DNA of 64,000 nt, taken from a virus. Each line of letters starts with the position of its first letter. Positions within the stretch are counted from its first letter, which is position 1. The stretch lies in the IMG/VR virus record IMGVR_UViG_3300042520_001980, positions 62,001-126,000 of that record, one strand, 5' to 3'. Below the pieces are notes generated by a model. It searched no databases. It was not told where the DNA came from and saw nothing but the letters and a program-made list of their open reading frames with translations. The translations under genes were made by a program, and so were the position numbers. Positions 8,389-17,220 of this stretch are shown here, in pieces.

Positions 8389-10890
8389 TTAACCACACTT
8401 GCTGCTGCCGCAGGACTTACAGGTAACGCACCCTTCCTGTCGCACCAGACTTTCCGACTGACACGAGCTGCATGTCTCTCCCTTGACTTCAGTTCCGTCG
8501 GGAATGAACTTCTTCAAGGTGCGGGCAACGGTCTTGGAGAAAGAGAACATGTCTCCAGTGACCTTTTCCAGCTGATGGACAATGTAGTGAATCTCTACTC
8601 CGTGGCGTAGTGCGGTAGAGATAAGTCTCGTAATTGCGCCTTCTTCGCTGGACACCAAATTACCAAGCCTGTTAAGAGTGAGGATCTCACCTTCGTTCTT
8701 ATTGTCGATGAACTCACCCTTATAGTGGCCTCTGGCCATCTTCGTCAAAGTACCGCCCTTAAATCGCTTGGGGATAATGGAGTCTCCGTCTTCGTTGTGA
8801 TTGACTCCAGCGAAGATCTCATAAGGAGCTCCATTCCTAGTGCTTACCAGGACGAAGTAAGGCACGCCTCCCACGGTGTGGTGGTGCACCTCGCAAGGCA
8901 AGATCTCGGGACGCTTGTAGCTCACGTCCTTCTTCTTTTCCTCCTTGGCCACCAGAACTCCGGTACGGCATCCGTCTCTGTAGATCGTCATGCCCTTGCA
9001 GCCAGACTTCCAAGCCTTGAGGTAAATCTGGTTTACCGTATCCACGGTAGTATCGGCAGGTAGATTTACCGTACTGCTGATGGCGTGGTCAATGTGTCGC
9101 TGCGCAGTAGCCTGCAGCTCCACTCGGGCCTCCCAGTTCAACTCAGGTGCAGTAGAGCCAGCCCAGGGACTCTTGTCCAGGTCGGACTCTCCGGTGATCT
9201 GCATCCACTCAGAGACCTTGGGTGGATATACCGTAAATTCCATCCAGTGGTCTCCATTCTGATCCACAAAATCAGATCGGAAGTTCTTGTCGCCAGGATT
9301 GCCCTTCTTGCGTCGGGTGTACGGCTTGATCATGAACTGCGGCTCAATGCCCGAACTGGTCTGCGTAAGGATCGACACCGAGCCGCACGGAGCAGTGGTA
9401 AGCAGTGCGATATTGCGTCGGCCGTACTTCTGCATGTCGGCATAGAGCTTCGGATCCTCCTGTGAGATTCGCAGCAGGAAGGGATTCTCCAGCTCTCTTT
9501 CTGCGCTGTAGATTGGGAAGGCTCCTAGCTCCTTAGCCATGTCTACAGAGGACCGATAGCAGGAAAGCTTGAACTCCCGATAGATGCTATCGATCATGGA
9601 GATGCCTTCCTTGGAGCCGTAGCCGATGCCCAAGGCTGCCAAGGTGTCGCCAATAGCTGTCTGTCCGGAGCCGGTGCGTCGGCCGTTTCTAGCGGCATTA
9701 CGAACCTTGATCCAAAGTGCGGTCTCCCGGGTCTTCAGCTCAGCGTCCTCAGGGTCGTTGGCGATCTTGTTGAGAATGCGATCAATGCACTCCAACTCCA
9801 GATCCACCATGTCGTCCATAAGTCTCTGGCACATGTATGCGTCCTGCCGGAAGGAATCAAAGTCAAACTTTGCTTCCTTGGTAAACGGCTTGGACACATA
9901 TGAGTAGGCGTTTACCAACATGAGTCGGCAGGAGTCGTATGCCGACAAAGGAATCTCCGAGCACGGATTGGTGCATACAGTCTTAAATCCCTGGTCTGCA
10001 TAGCAGTCAGGAATGCTTTCCCGGAGGATGTTGTCCCACATCAGCATGCCTGGTTCGGCCGTTGCGTGAGCAGCCTCGATGAGCATGTTCCAGATGTCTC
10101 GAGCCCGTACCTTGTCTTCCACCTTGGCCTTACCTGCGTCTGGCCAGTACTGAGTGTACTCCTGGTCCTGCTCAACGGCATTCAAGAAGGAGTCCGTGAG
10201 GCGCACCGAAATGTTGGCTCCGGTTACCTTTGTGAGATCTCTCTTGCACTTTATGAACTTTTCAACGTCGGGATGGTGAATGGACTGCGTGAGCATCAGA
10301 GCTCCACGACGACCGTTTTGACCAACCTCGCGAATCGAGTTGGAGAAGCGCTCTGCAAACGGAATTGTACCGGTGCTGGTTCTTGCAGCATTCTTGGTCA
10401 AGGAACCTTCGGGACGCAGAGTGCCCAAGTCGATTCCACAGCCTCCTCTACGCTTGCTGATCTGCACCAGCTCCTCGTCTGCACGGCAAATTCCGGCATA
10501 CGAGTCTTCCGGGCTTTGAAGCACATAGCAGTTGCTGAGACTGATGACCTGATAGGGGTTGCCAATGCCGTACATTGGGCTGCCTTGAGGAACGATTCTT
10601 GCGAACTTGTGCAAGGCATCGAAGATCTGGTCTTCGGTGTAGGGCTTCGCAAACTTGCCTGCTTCTATTCTGGCAAACTCTTTGGCAATTCTGCGATGCA
10701 TGTGCTCCGGAGTCGCCTCCAGGAGATTCTGCTGTCCATCTCGAAGAGCATACTTGTCGATGAAGACTCTAGCGGCAAGGTCATCGCCTCCAAAGTATTC
10801 CGTAGAAGCTTCTAAGGCCTGCTCGTAAGTGTAGTGCTTTTGAGTTGCGGGCTTGTTGGTGTTAACTGGGGAAATAGTCTGTGGGCTCAA
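8389..10890 (-). CDS. nrdJ: Class II (adenosylcobalamin-dependent) ribonucleotide reductase
   Basis: Converts ribonucleotides to deoxyribonucleotides with a B12-derived radical. The 833-residue single-chain enzyme shows the NPCSEI active-site motif (C310, E312), a candidate redox pair at C121 and C321, the QNGRRGALML segment and TAPCGS. A C-terminal Cys-rich tail (about residues 808-833, CSSC...CVTCKSC...C) would re-reduce the active site. No small-subunit partner is needed. The start is TTG at 10890, preceded by AGGAG, since no ATG lies upstream and the family N-terminus YEQALEAS begins right after it. The host must supply cobalamin. Confidence 0.93.
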   Translation of the reverse strand: MSPQTISPVNTNKPATQKHYTYEQALEASTEYFGGDDLAARVFIDKYALRDGQQNLLEATPEHMHRRIAKEFARIEAGKFAKPYTEDQIFDALHKFARIVPQGSPMYGIGNPYQVISLSNCYVLQSPEDSYAGICRADEELVQISKRRGGCGIDLGTLRPEGSLTKNAARTSTGTIPFAERFSNSIREVGQNGRRGALMLTQSIHHPDVEKFIKCKRDLTKVTGANISVRLTDSFLNAVEQDQEYTQYWPDAGKAKVEDKVRARDIWNMLIEAAHATAEPGMLMWDNILRESIPDCYADQGFKTVCTNPCSEIPLSAYDSCRLMLVNAYSYVSKPFTKEAKFDFDSFRQDAYMCQRLMDDMVDLELECIDRILNKIANDPEDAELKTRETALWIKVRNAARNGRRTGSGQTAIGDTLAALGIGYGSKEGISMIDSIYREFKLSCYRSSVDMAKELGAFPIYSAERELENPFLLRISQEDPKLYADMQKYGRRNIALLTTAPCGSVSILTQTSSGIEPQFMIKPYTRRKKGNPGDKNFRSDFVDQNGDHWMEFTVYPPKVSEWMQITGESDLDKSPWAGSTAPELNWEARVELQATAQRHIDHAISSTVNLPADTTVDTVNQIYLKAWKSGCKGMTIYRDGCRTGVLVAKEEKKKDVSYKRPEILPCEVHHHTVGGVPYFVLVSTRNGAPYEIFAGVNHNEDGDSIIPKRFKGGTLTKMARGHYKGEFIDNKNEGEILTLNRLGNLVSSEEGAITRLISTALRHGVEIHYIVHQLEKVTGDMFSFSKTVARTLKKFIPDGTEVKGETCSSCQSESLVRQEGCVTCKSCGSSKCG

Positions 10891-10891
10891 C

Positions 10892-11857
10892 TTACTTTAC
10901 TCCTGTTCCAAAAAACAGAACTTTCTTTTTACTTCTTACCGCCGTTCTAAACTCCTCCACAGTATGTTGCAAAATACTGCTGGAGAAGCCTTCTGGGGTA
11001 AGCCCCAGTAAGTAGATCGGACTAGCATCATATAGCTCGACAGATATGTTGTCGAGCCCTTCTACGCTGTGGATGCTGACTCTTTTATGAGGTTCGTGTT
11101 TTCGCAGATATTTTTGAAATTTAACTAACTGGCTGTTCATTTCTTTTTCTTTGCCATCAGAAGAAATTAGTGCAATCCTAACAGATACGTATGGCACTTT
11201 ATCTAGTATCGATGCACCTAAAGTCTTGCACCCAATGTAGTTAAATTTCTTCAATCGCCGGATTATCTTTTGCAACAATGCGTCGTCGATAACCGGAGTG
11301 TAGCCGTAGCGTTTTGCTGTAAAAGGAATGTCTATCTCTACAATCTTTGCGTGTAGAGTTTTAAGATCTCTTCCTTCCAGGTTTTGTTTAAATTCTTGAT
11401 ATGTTTTGTTTGCAAGTCGCATTCTGCAGTTTGGACAAAACATGCTGCGACAAGGCCAGGTTGTTTTGCAGGTCCCCAATGCTGGACACTTATACATTCG
11501 ACTGGTTTCTGCTGTTTCTGCGCTTGCTAGTTTGCCAAAACACTTTCTTGTTCCTCGCTTAAAAACCTTGGTCAAAGCGAGCCTACGAACAATTGCACGT
11601 ATCTCATAGTTTGGCAAAGTGCTGCTGATATGATTTTTCCAATTTCTAGCCAGGTGGTCCATGGATTTTGTTTCGTAGTACAGCTTCAGGGATTCCCCGA
11701 GCCCGTAACCAATATCCATCCCACCCAGCTTTATCAGAGTGTCTATCTGAGCGTCCATCAGCTTGACCAGGTATGGAGCCATTCGATAAGGCGTGTAGTT
11801 TAAGTCGATAACATCCCGGAACGCTTTTGCGTCCTGGGCGGACATTGTGTTTTGCAT
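10892..11857 (-). CDS. Zinc-finger protein of unknown function, 321 aa
   Basis: Not recognised. The central part has a Cys cluster, CPALGTCKTTWPCRSMFCPNCR, which would bind one or two zinc ions and resembles the Zn motif of some rolling-circle Rep proteins. I see no HUH motif to support that assignment. The flanking regions are basic and Lys/Arg-rich, fitting nucleic-acid binding. It ends one base before the RNR start and its last codons carry the RNR ribosome site. Confidence 0.75.
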   Translation of the reverse strand: MQNTMSAQDAKAFRDVIDLNYTPYRMAPYLVKLMDAQIDTLIKLGGMDIGYGLGESLKLYYETKSMDHLARNWKNHISSTLPNYEIRAIVRRLALTKVFKRGTRKCFGKLASAETAETSRMYKCPALGTCKTTWPCRSMFCPNCRMRLANKTYQEFKQNLEGRDLKTLHAKIVEIDIPFTAKRYGYTPVIDDALLQKIIRRLKKFNYIGCKTLGASILDKVPYVSVRIALISSDGKEKEMNSQLVKFQKYLRKHEPHKRVSIHSVEGLDNISVELYDASPIYLLGLTPEGFSSSILQHTVEEFRTAVRSKKKVLFFGTGVK

Positions 11858-11868
11858 GGGGGCTTATC

Positions 11869-14412
11869 CTAGCCAGGTAGGTGTATAGTTACAACCTGTC
11901 CGACTGATAAATTGTAGTTTAGTATGATCGACCTAGGCGTACCGTAGGTTACTTCTCTCACGCCGCTGGTCCTTGCCATCTTGACCAGGCGAAGATTATC
12001 CAAGTATACCTGACAGTCAGGATTAGTGGAGAAGTCTGATGGCACTACAACTAGTTTATTATCCGATGCTGATTCGTACGTCAGCACTCCGGTAGCGCTG
12101 CTGAATATAAGCGCCTTGTCGTAGATGGATAGGATTATGGCCGAGCCTGAGCTCCAGCCAACCGGCAAACTCTGCACAAGAAAGCTTAGCTCCTTGCGTG
12201 GTTTTACCATCGTGTCTACGTAATTTTTTGTAGCCACATCAGAGGACTGGACAGGATCCGCCACCGCAATAACTCGATTGTTGTGGGCACTAAGTCCATT
12301 TGTTCCTGCTGACAGCTTGGCAGCGCCGTTGACTATCAGGCTTACGCTTTGTACCTGAGTTTGGCCAACTCCGGTCTGAGACTCTCCTGCAAAGGCGTAT
12401 GTTGGAACGCCGGTGCTCAGCACGGAGGAGTAGTTGCTTATGGTGTTAGACAGGCGAATGTACGGGGCGTTGAACGAATCCGTGGCGCCCACCAGCGCAT
12501 CAGTAGATGCATTTGCCTCAAGCAGTCGTTTACCGCTGGCCGAGAATCCCACCTTTACGGAGCTTTCCGTCGAGGCGTACATTCCCGTACCGGATTTGCC
12601 TATCAGGGGATTTGCTGGAGCGGAATCAGAACTAATGTTCAAGCCCTTGCTGAGCTGAACAGTTCCGTCCGCCTTAAGGACATTTGTTGTTAGTGAGTTT
12701 ATGTCCACCCATTGAGTGCGTCCATTGACGCTCTGCAGGACGCCATTGTTCAAAGAGTTGCTGGGCAACTCGAACACTACATTATTTACTGTACTTGGCG
12801 CCTTTATGATGGCAGCGCCGCCACTGGATGAGTTCATCCTAAACGATGCAGGGGCAGAGGAGCTTCCTATTTCCAAAGTGCCGTTTAAGTACTTTGCATC
12901 GCTCTGTACGTATTTTGAAGTCGAACCAGAGGAGACTATCGGCAACGATCCAGGAGTAGTGCCTACAGGTATTCTGGCATCTACGTATTCTTTATTGGCG
13001 GCATCAGCAGGTTCAACTGGGGCGCCCACGTTTGATACCTGGCTGCCTTTGACGTTTACCTTGGCCTCTGAGAACTCTATGACAGCCTGGCCCTTTACGG
13101 CAACTGCCAGTGCATCCGTATTGGACCTAAACACTCCTAGTCCTTCCGATCCAGAGAAGGCATATGTTGGCTTAGCAGGATTGTTGATTCCTACAGAGTC
13201 AGTGAGGACGACTTTTGCTGTGCCTGTGGCCAATGCATTTGCAGAAGCAAGACCTTCCGACGAGATCTGAGCAATTGCTGTATTTTGAACTATGATCTTT
13301 AGGCTTGAGTTGTCGGAAGTAAGACCCGCAGTTCCGATGTTAAGTGCTGGCTTTTGTTCAGTTCCTGCATCGACAGACAGAGTGGATGCCGGCTGAAGGA
13401 CAAAGTCTTTTGACTCTTCCGTATTTACAGAAGCAGTCAACGACTGACTGCTTATGTATTTTCTTCCACTTGCCGTATTTACTACAAGTCCTTCAATGCC
13501 TGAGTCGTACCATAGCCCACCTATTGGATTGCTCAGAGGGTCTATGTTGCTAGAGCTAGCTAGAGCCAACGCTCCCGCCATTTGAACGTACGGCTTTACA
13601 GAGTTGCCCGATACATCCTGCGGCTTAACTAGCTGCATGACGGGCTGTCCAGCTATGTCAAAGTAGAGCCTAGCGCTGTTATCTGTCCAGGCGGAGGTAT
13701 ATCCCAGACCTGCTGATGCTGCAAAATCAATGTTGTAGACTGGATATACTACTTCTTGGAAGCCTAGTGGCTTTTTTGTAGCAAACGCGTACTGGCTTCC
13801 ATCGAAAGTTACAGGCTGAAAAGGAGTTTGGAACTCCAAGTTTCCAGATGCATTGGCCTGCAGTATTTGGTTTACTGTCGGTGCATTTGTAGGCAGCTGA
13901 TATGTAGCCACCTGCAGAGCATTAACCTGGAAGTAGCCTGTAGATACGGTAAGAGATGCGTTGTTGGCCGTTACTTGAAACTGTTTGACGGTATGCAGTT
14001 CCTGCATATCGCCAATGCCGCTAAGTTGTTTAAAAACAACTTTGTCTTGTACCGTTCCTCCTGGCAGCGTGGCAGCTATGACGTACTCATTTGCCGCCTG
14101 TGAAGATGCCAGCAAACCTATGGTCAGATTGCTATCCAGCCGCAGTTGCTGGGGGCCTGAGGCTAGGAACGCAGAAAATACTGACTGTACGCTTATTAGC
14201 GTGTTTAAAGATTCGTAGCCCAGCGTAAAGCCGGGCTTGATCGTCAGTACGTCGTTAACTGCTCCTAACGCAGGATCAGGTATAGGGCTAGAAACCTGGC
14301 CTAACGTAAAATCAAAGTTGGAATTTAAAGCATCAACTAATAGATTGTAGTTATCTATTAGCTGTTTTTCCGAAATGATCTTGTACAAACCAAGGTCTAT
14401 TAGCGAAGCCAT
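11869..14412 (-). CDS. Tail-fibre-like structural protein, 847 aa
   Basis: A long, Ser/Ala/Gly-rich, beta-type protein typical of phage fibres. Two motifs of the form D(A/V)A(N/T)K(E/N)YVD, well known from tail-fibre repeats, occur near residues 480 and 755. Repeating units around (P)TYAFSG..GVG suggest a trimeric shaft. It has no obvious catalytic motif. A terminator precedes it and its ribosome site is poor, so it probably has its own promoter. Its location, away from the other virion genes, suggests a host-recognition fibre; this is inference. Confidence 0.75.
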   Translation of the reverse strand: MASLIDLGLYKIISEKQLIDNYNLLVDALNSNFDFTLGQVSSPIPDPALGAVNDVLTIKPGFTLGYESLNTLISVQSVFSAFLASGPQQLRLDSNLTIGLLASSQAANEYVIAATLPGGTVQDKVVFKQLSGIGDMQELHTVKQFQVTANNASLTVSTGYFQVNALQVATYQLPTNAPTVNQILQANASGNLEFQTPFQPVTFDGSQYAFATKKPLGFQEVVYPVYNIDFAASAGLGYTSAWTDNSARLYFDIAGQPVMQLVKPQDVSGNSVKPYVQMAGALALASSSNIDPLSNPIGGLWYDSGIEGLVVNTASGRKYISSQSLTASVNTEESKDFVLQPASTLSVDAGTEQKPALNIGTAGLTSDNSSLKIIVQNTAIAQISSEGLASANALATGTAKVVLTDSVGINNPAKPTYAFSGSEGLGVFRSNTDALAVAVKGQAVIEFSEAKVNVKGSQVSNVGAPVEPADAANKEYVDARIPVGTTPGSLPIVSSGSTSKYVQSDAKYLNGTLEIGSSSAPASFRMNSSSGGAAIIKAPSTVNNVVFELPSNSLNNGVLQSVNGRTQWVDINSLTTNVLKADGTVQLSKGLNISSDSAPANPLIGKSGTGMYASTESSVKVGFSASGKRLLEANASTDALVGATDSFNAPYIRLSNTISNYSSVLSTGVPTYAFAGESQTGVGQTQVQSVSLIVNGAAKLSAGTNGLSAHNNRVIAVADPVQSSDVATKNYVDTMVKPRKELSFLVQSLPVGWSSGSAIILSIYDKALIFSSATGVLTYESASDNKLVVVPSDFSTNPDCQVYLDNLRLVKMARTSGVREVTYGTPRSIILNYNLSVGQVVTIHLPG

Positions 14413-14439
14413 GGGGCTATTTTACCTGATTTAGAGTAA

Positions 14440-14473
14440 AAGGGTAGGGCTGTCTTTCAACAACCCTACCCTT
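14440..14473 (-). terminator. Rho-independent terminator
   Basis: Arms AAGGGTAGGGCTGT (14440-14453) and ACAACCCTACCCTT (14460-14473) pair with a single non-Watson-Crick position. Leftwards the stem continues into TTTTACTCT. It would end transcription of the replication operon after the ThiF-like gene. Confidence 0.75.
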
Positions 14474-14489
14474 AAAGTAAATGCCGTAA

Positions 14490-15047
14490 TTAGATTATCG
14501 TGAGCTCGTGTCCCGAGGAGACCTGCATAGCAAATGCTTTTGCGGCAAGCTTCTTGCCCTCTTCCGGCAATTCTCTACCTGCTGGTATTTCTTCTAAGGC
14601 TTTTTCAGCATTATAGTTATTTGCGGTGAGGCGCACGACCTTGCCTGCCCCATCAGTATCCTCAAAGCCGAAAAAGTAAATTGCCTGGCAGCAGTTCTTC
14701 ATCTCTGCGCAGATGTGCTGTCTGGCCTTTGGGCTCATGCTGTCGCAGCAGAGCAGAACGGTATTTCCGTTTATCTTGGAGGTCAGGCTTTCCAATGTGT
14801 CGTCGTCTAAACGCATTTTCTTGGAAATTTTTGCCTTTGGGTTTATCTCCTTGATTGCGTCAGCAGTGGCATCCGTTCGATACTGGCCCACGTCAATGTC
14901 CAGGTATCCCGAGGTTACGCACTTGGCAGACACCTTTTTATCGTCCACCAAAGTCACGGAGCCCAGCTCGCTAACCGAAATCAATCCTGCTAAAGTTCGA
15001 CCTATAGAGTTAAGGCCGACTACTACAAACTCGACTTGCTCATTCAT
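14490..15047 (-). CDS. ThiF/MoeB-like E1 adenylyltransferase fold protein
   Basis: A Rossmann-type protein of the E1 family. GLNSIGRTLAGLISVSELG matches the nucleotide-binding loop, VTLVDD the acidic strand end, DVGQYRTDATADAIKEINP the MoeB segment VGQPKVESARDALTRINP, and LCCDSM (D102) the metal-binding Asp. The catalytic Arg and Lys columns look altered, with Arg where Lys is usual, and no catalytic-Cys loop is evident at 185 aa. It may bind nucleotide without adenylating a ubiquitin-like partner. ATGA overlap with ThyX. No ubiquitin-like gene is visible nearby. Confidence 0.75.
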   Translation of the reverse strand: MNEQVEFVVVGLNSIGRTLAGLISVSELGSVTLVDDKKVSAKCVTSGYLDIDVGQYRTDATADAIKEINPKAKISKKMRLDDDTLESLTSKINGNTVLLCCDSMSPKARQHICAEMKNCCQAIYFFGFEDTDGAGKVVRLTANNYNAEKALEEIPAGRELPEEGKKLAAKAFAMQVSSGHELTII

Positions 15048-15928
15048 GGTTGTTTTTCTCTTGCTAACAAGAACCGCTTAACTAATCCTGATTGTAGCAC
15101 TCGAAGCTTTTCTTCAAACTCTGCAGCTTCCGTTTTGCTTAAGAGGCTTATGGCTTTGTTGGATTTTTCCGAAGCCTCACTGTTGTTTAAAAGTTCTTTT
15201 AAACAAGCTATGTCCACTTTGGACAAAGTCACTGCATTTAAAACATAATCTTCAAATGCCTGCATAGTCACAGGGACCAGCGGAGCAATCAGGCTATGGC
15301 AGGCTTTTGCAAAGTCTTGAATTTCTTTTTGAGCATGCGAATCCATTCGCAGCTTCAAAAAGTTTAAAAGATTATGCAGGTCTATCTTCCAGTAGAACTC
15401 AGTGTACATGTTTTGAGGCAAGATCATTCGTGCTTGCTCTCTAGCCACGCCTGCATTCAAAGCCTCGGTATAGGCGCCATAAGCCTGCTTATAGAGCAGC
15501 TTCATCTCGTCTACAAAGGCACTTGCCTCATTACCAGGAAAGTCAAGCAGGTCGGAGCCCTGCTTATTTACGTAGGATTGAGTGCGAATGTCTGTGACCT
15601 TGGGAATGGCGCAGGCATCAGGAACTGCAGAATACCGAGCACTGTATTCATTAATGCTGGCCATTCTGTGTCTCATCCATTGCCTAGCCACAAAGATAGG
15701 CATTTTAAGATGAAACTTAAACTCCACCATTTCAAACGGTGAGGTATGCCTATGTCGCATCAGATAGCGAATCAAGGATTGATCGCTCTCCGGGCCCTTG
15801 CTGCCTGCACCATTGGAGGTGCGGGCAGCTTGGACTATAGCGACATCTAAAGTGCCGCTTTGCATTCCAGGCATGGTGTCTACCAGTCGTACCCAGCCAG
15901 CAGGCCCTACAGAAATTTCATTCTTCAT
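15044..15928 (-). CDS. thyX: Flavin-dependent thymidylate synthase
   Basis: Makes dTMP from dUMP using FAD, methylene-tetrahydrofolate and NADPH. The signature RHRxxSxNExSxR is intact as RHRMASINEYSAR (residues 86-98 from this start). I chose the ATG at 15928 (MKNEISVGPAGW) because the longer frame to 15994 extends through the upstream small gene. The 294-aa length is somewhat long for the family, due to a helical C-terminal extension. With the RNR it supports phage DNA synthesis. Confidence 0.93.
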   Translation of the reverse strand: MKNEISVGPAGWVRLVDTMPGMQSGTLDVAIVQAARTSNGAGSKGPESDQSLIRYLMRHRHTSPFEMVEFKFHLKMPIFVARQWMRHRMASINEYSARYSAVPDACAIPKVTDIRTQSYVNKQGSDLLDFPGNEASAFVDEMKLLYKQAYGAYTEALNAGVAREQARMILPQNMYTEFYWKIDLHNLLNFLKLRMDSHAQKEIQDFAKACHSLIAPLVPVTMQAFEDYVLNAVTLSKVDIACLKELLNNSEASEKSNKAISLLSKTEAAEFEEKLRVLQSGLVKRFLLAREKQP

Positions 15929-16058
15929 TGGGTTCAAATACTTCTTCTGGAATTTCCGAAAGGAAGGAGTCTTGGTCGTCGACCTTATTGACAATTGGAA
16001 TTAGGCTTAGCTTGAAGTCCAGGGCGTCTAGATTTATGTCTTTAAAGGGCTTTTCCAT
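15918..16058 (-). CDS. Small acidic hypothetical protein, 46 aa
   Basis: Fills the gap between the pyrophosphohydrolase-like gene and ThyX, overlapping ThyX by 11 bases. ATG at 16058 starts an acidic peptide; a GTG at 16115 would give 65 aa but overlaps the previous gene. The ribosome site is weak. Probably real because otherwise the operon would have an unusual gap. Confidence 0.5.
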   Translation of the reverse strand: MEKPFKDINLDALDFKLSLIPIVNKVDDQDSFLSEIPEEVFEPNEE

Positions 16059-16068
16059 TTCGCTTTCA

Positions 16069-16584
16069 TCATTCGTACTTAGGAAGATCGTTGTATTCGG
16101 CTGGCCAAAGTCCACGGCGAATCATCTCCTGTCCGTGCATAATTGCATCAAGGTTAAATGCGCAATGTGCCAAATGATCCTCGTCTGTAGCACCCATCAT
16201 AAACTGAATGAAGTGCCTGTTTGCCGAGGCTGCAAACACGCTCAGAGGCATGCCCTTTTCCCAGTTCCGATCTCCGTACTTTCTGGCTCCTAGTTCCATA
16301 ACTCTACCACGACGCATGGTAGCGAATGGAGATAGGAGATCCGGTCTAGGCTTTCCTGCTGCGGAATCGCGCTTGGCTCCGGATCCAAAGGTGCGATTAT
16401 CGTTTGCGAAGTTAAACCCGTATTGGTCTTCGTCAGTTTGTGGCTCTAGGCTTTCTGCCTCGTTTTCTGGCGGGAGTTTCTGGCGTCCCGATATGTAGCC
16501 CGCCAGTCGACCCGTTGCCTTTCCCAGGCACGTAATCTTCGGCTCTCCAGTGACTTCCGATTGTGATTCCGTCGGTGTAGACAT
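16069..16584 (-). CDS. dATP/dGTP pyrophosphohydrolase-like protein (DUF5664 type)
   Basis: From about residue 67 the sequence matches the phage family annotated as dATP/dGTP diphosphohydrolase N-terminal or DUF5664: GAKRDSAAGKPRPDLLSPF, then RGRVMELGARKYGDRNW and HLAHCAFNLDAIM, an all-helical fold with His/Asp/Glu metal ligands. It may trim the dNTP pool. The first 60 residues are polar and lie in a 152-base overlap with the upstream gene; no later start lies before the domain. Catalysis is inferred from family naming. Confidence 0.7.
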   Translation of the reverse strand: MSTPTESQSEVTGEPKITCLGKATGRLAGYISGRQKLPPENEAESLEPQTDEDQYGFNFANDNRTFGSGAKRDSAAGKPRPDLLSPFATMRRGRVMELGARKYGDRNWEKGMPLSVFAASANRHFIQFMMGATDEDHLAHCAFNLDAIMHGQEMIRRGLWPAEYNDLPKYE

Positions 16585-17005
16585 GATTTTCAGTGTCCAG
16601 TAAGTAGTACCCTAGTGCGGGAAATTCCTTGGTCAATCCGGCGATTGACCTCTTGGCAAATATAACGCCTTCTTCCCGAGTTTCAAAGTGCTTTACTGCA
16701 AGTCCGCTTTTAGAAATGTTCTCGTCTCCAACCACTAAAGCATACCGATGCTGGCCTTCAGCTGGAGTGTAGTGGAATTCTGGAGACGGGGGAGAGAACC
16801 TAAAAGGCTTGACTTCTGCTTCTTTATCTTGTTGCTTTTTGGCCCAGGTCTTGAGGAAACTTACCGGCTTGGCCTCGTAGTGCTTGGGATGTACCGTTTC
16901 GTCGGCTATGACTCTGCGTACTTCTTTTTCTTCGTCTATGAACGGAGTGTTGCCATCCATCAGGAATGAATCCATTCCTGGGATATACGCTACGTATTTT
17001 GCCAT
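16433..17005 (-). CDS. Hypothetical protein with AT-hook-like tail, 190 aa
   Basis: Not recognised. The middle (residues 85-150) looks like a compact alpha/beta domain, and the C-terminus ends in RKRGRKPR, like an AT-hook that could grip DNA. Its last 50 codons overlap the next gene in another frame. The start shares TGATG with the upstream gene. Confidence 0.7.
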   Translation of the reverse strand: MAKYVAYIPGMDSFLMDGNTPFIDEEKEVRRVIADETVHPKHYEAKPVSFLKTWAKKQQDKEAEVKPFRFSPPSPEFHYTPAEGQHRYALVVGDENISKSGLAVKHFETREEGVIFAKRSIAGLTKEFPALGYYLLDTENHVYTDGITIGSHWRAEDYVPGKGNGSTGGLHIGTPETPARKRGRKPRATN

Positions 17006-17220
17006 CAGGAGAAGTCTCTTAAAGGTGCGACGAAAACATTGACTAGCTTTATATGAGCAAAGGCCTTGCTCAGCAATACTTGAGCGTCGGCCTTTCTCTC
17101 GTAGGCTAGTTCTATGTTATCGAAGATGAAGTCAGGGTGGCGTAGGTAGTCCACCAGGAAGCCGTCTTTCTCGTAGGCTATTACCCACTTGTCTGGACGT
17201 TTTCTGGGGCTTGGACTCAT
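17005..17220 (-). CDS. Hypothetical protein, 71 aa
   Basis: Not recognised. The ATG at 17220 follows AAGG with about 10 bases spacing; a longer version from 17241 is possible. It overlaps the end of the upstream gene by about 90 bases in another frame, and its stop overlaps the next start. Confidence 0.6.
   Translation of the reverse strand: MSPSPRKRPDKWVIAYEKDGFLVDYLRHPDFIFDNIELAYERKADAQVLLSKAFAHIKLVNVFVAPLRDFS

Noticed and set aside
10066-11408. Long plus-strand frame opposite the RNR (10066-10815)
   Set aside because: Antisense to the conserved NrdJ frame, with no family-like sequence and no ribosome site.
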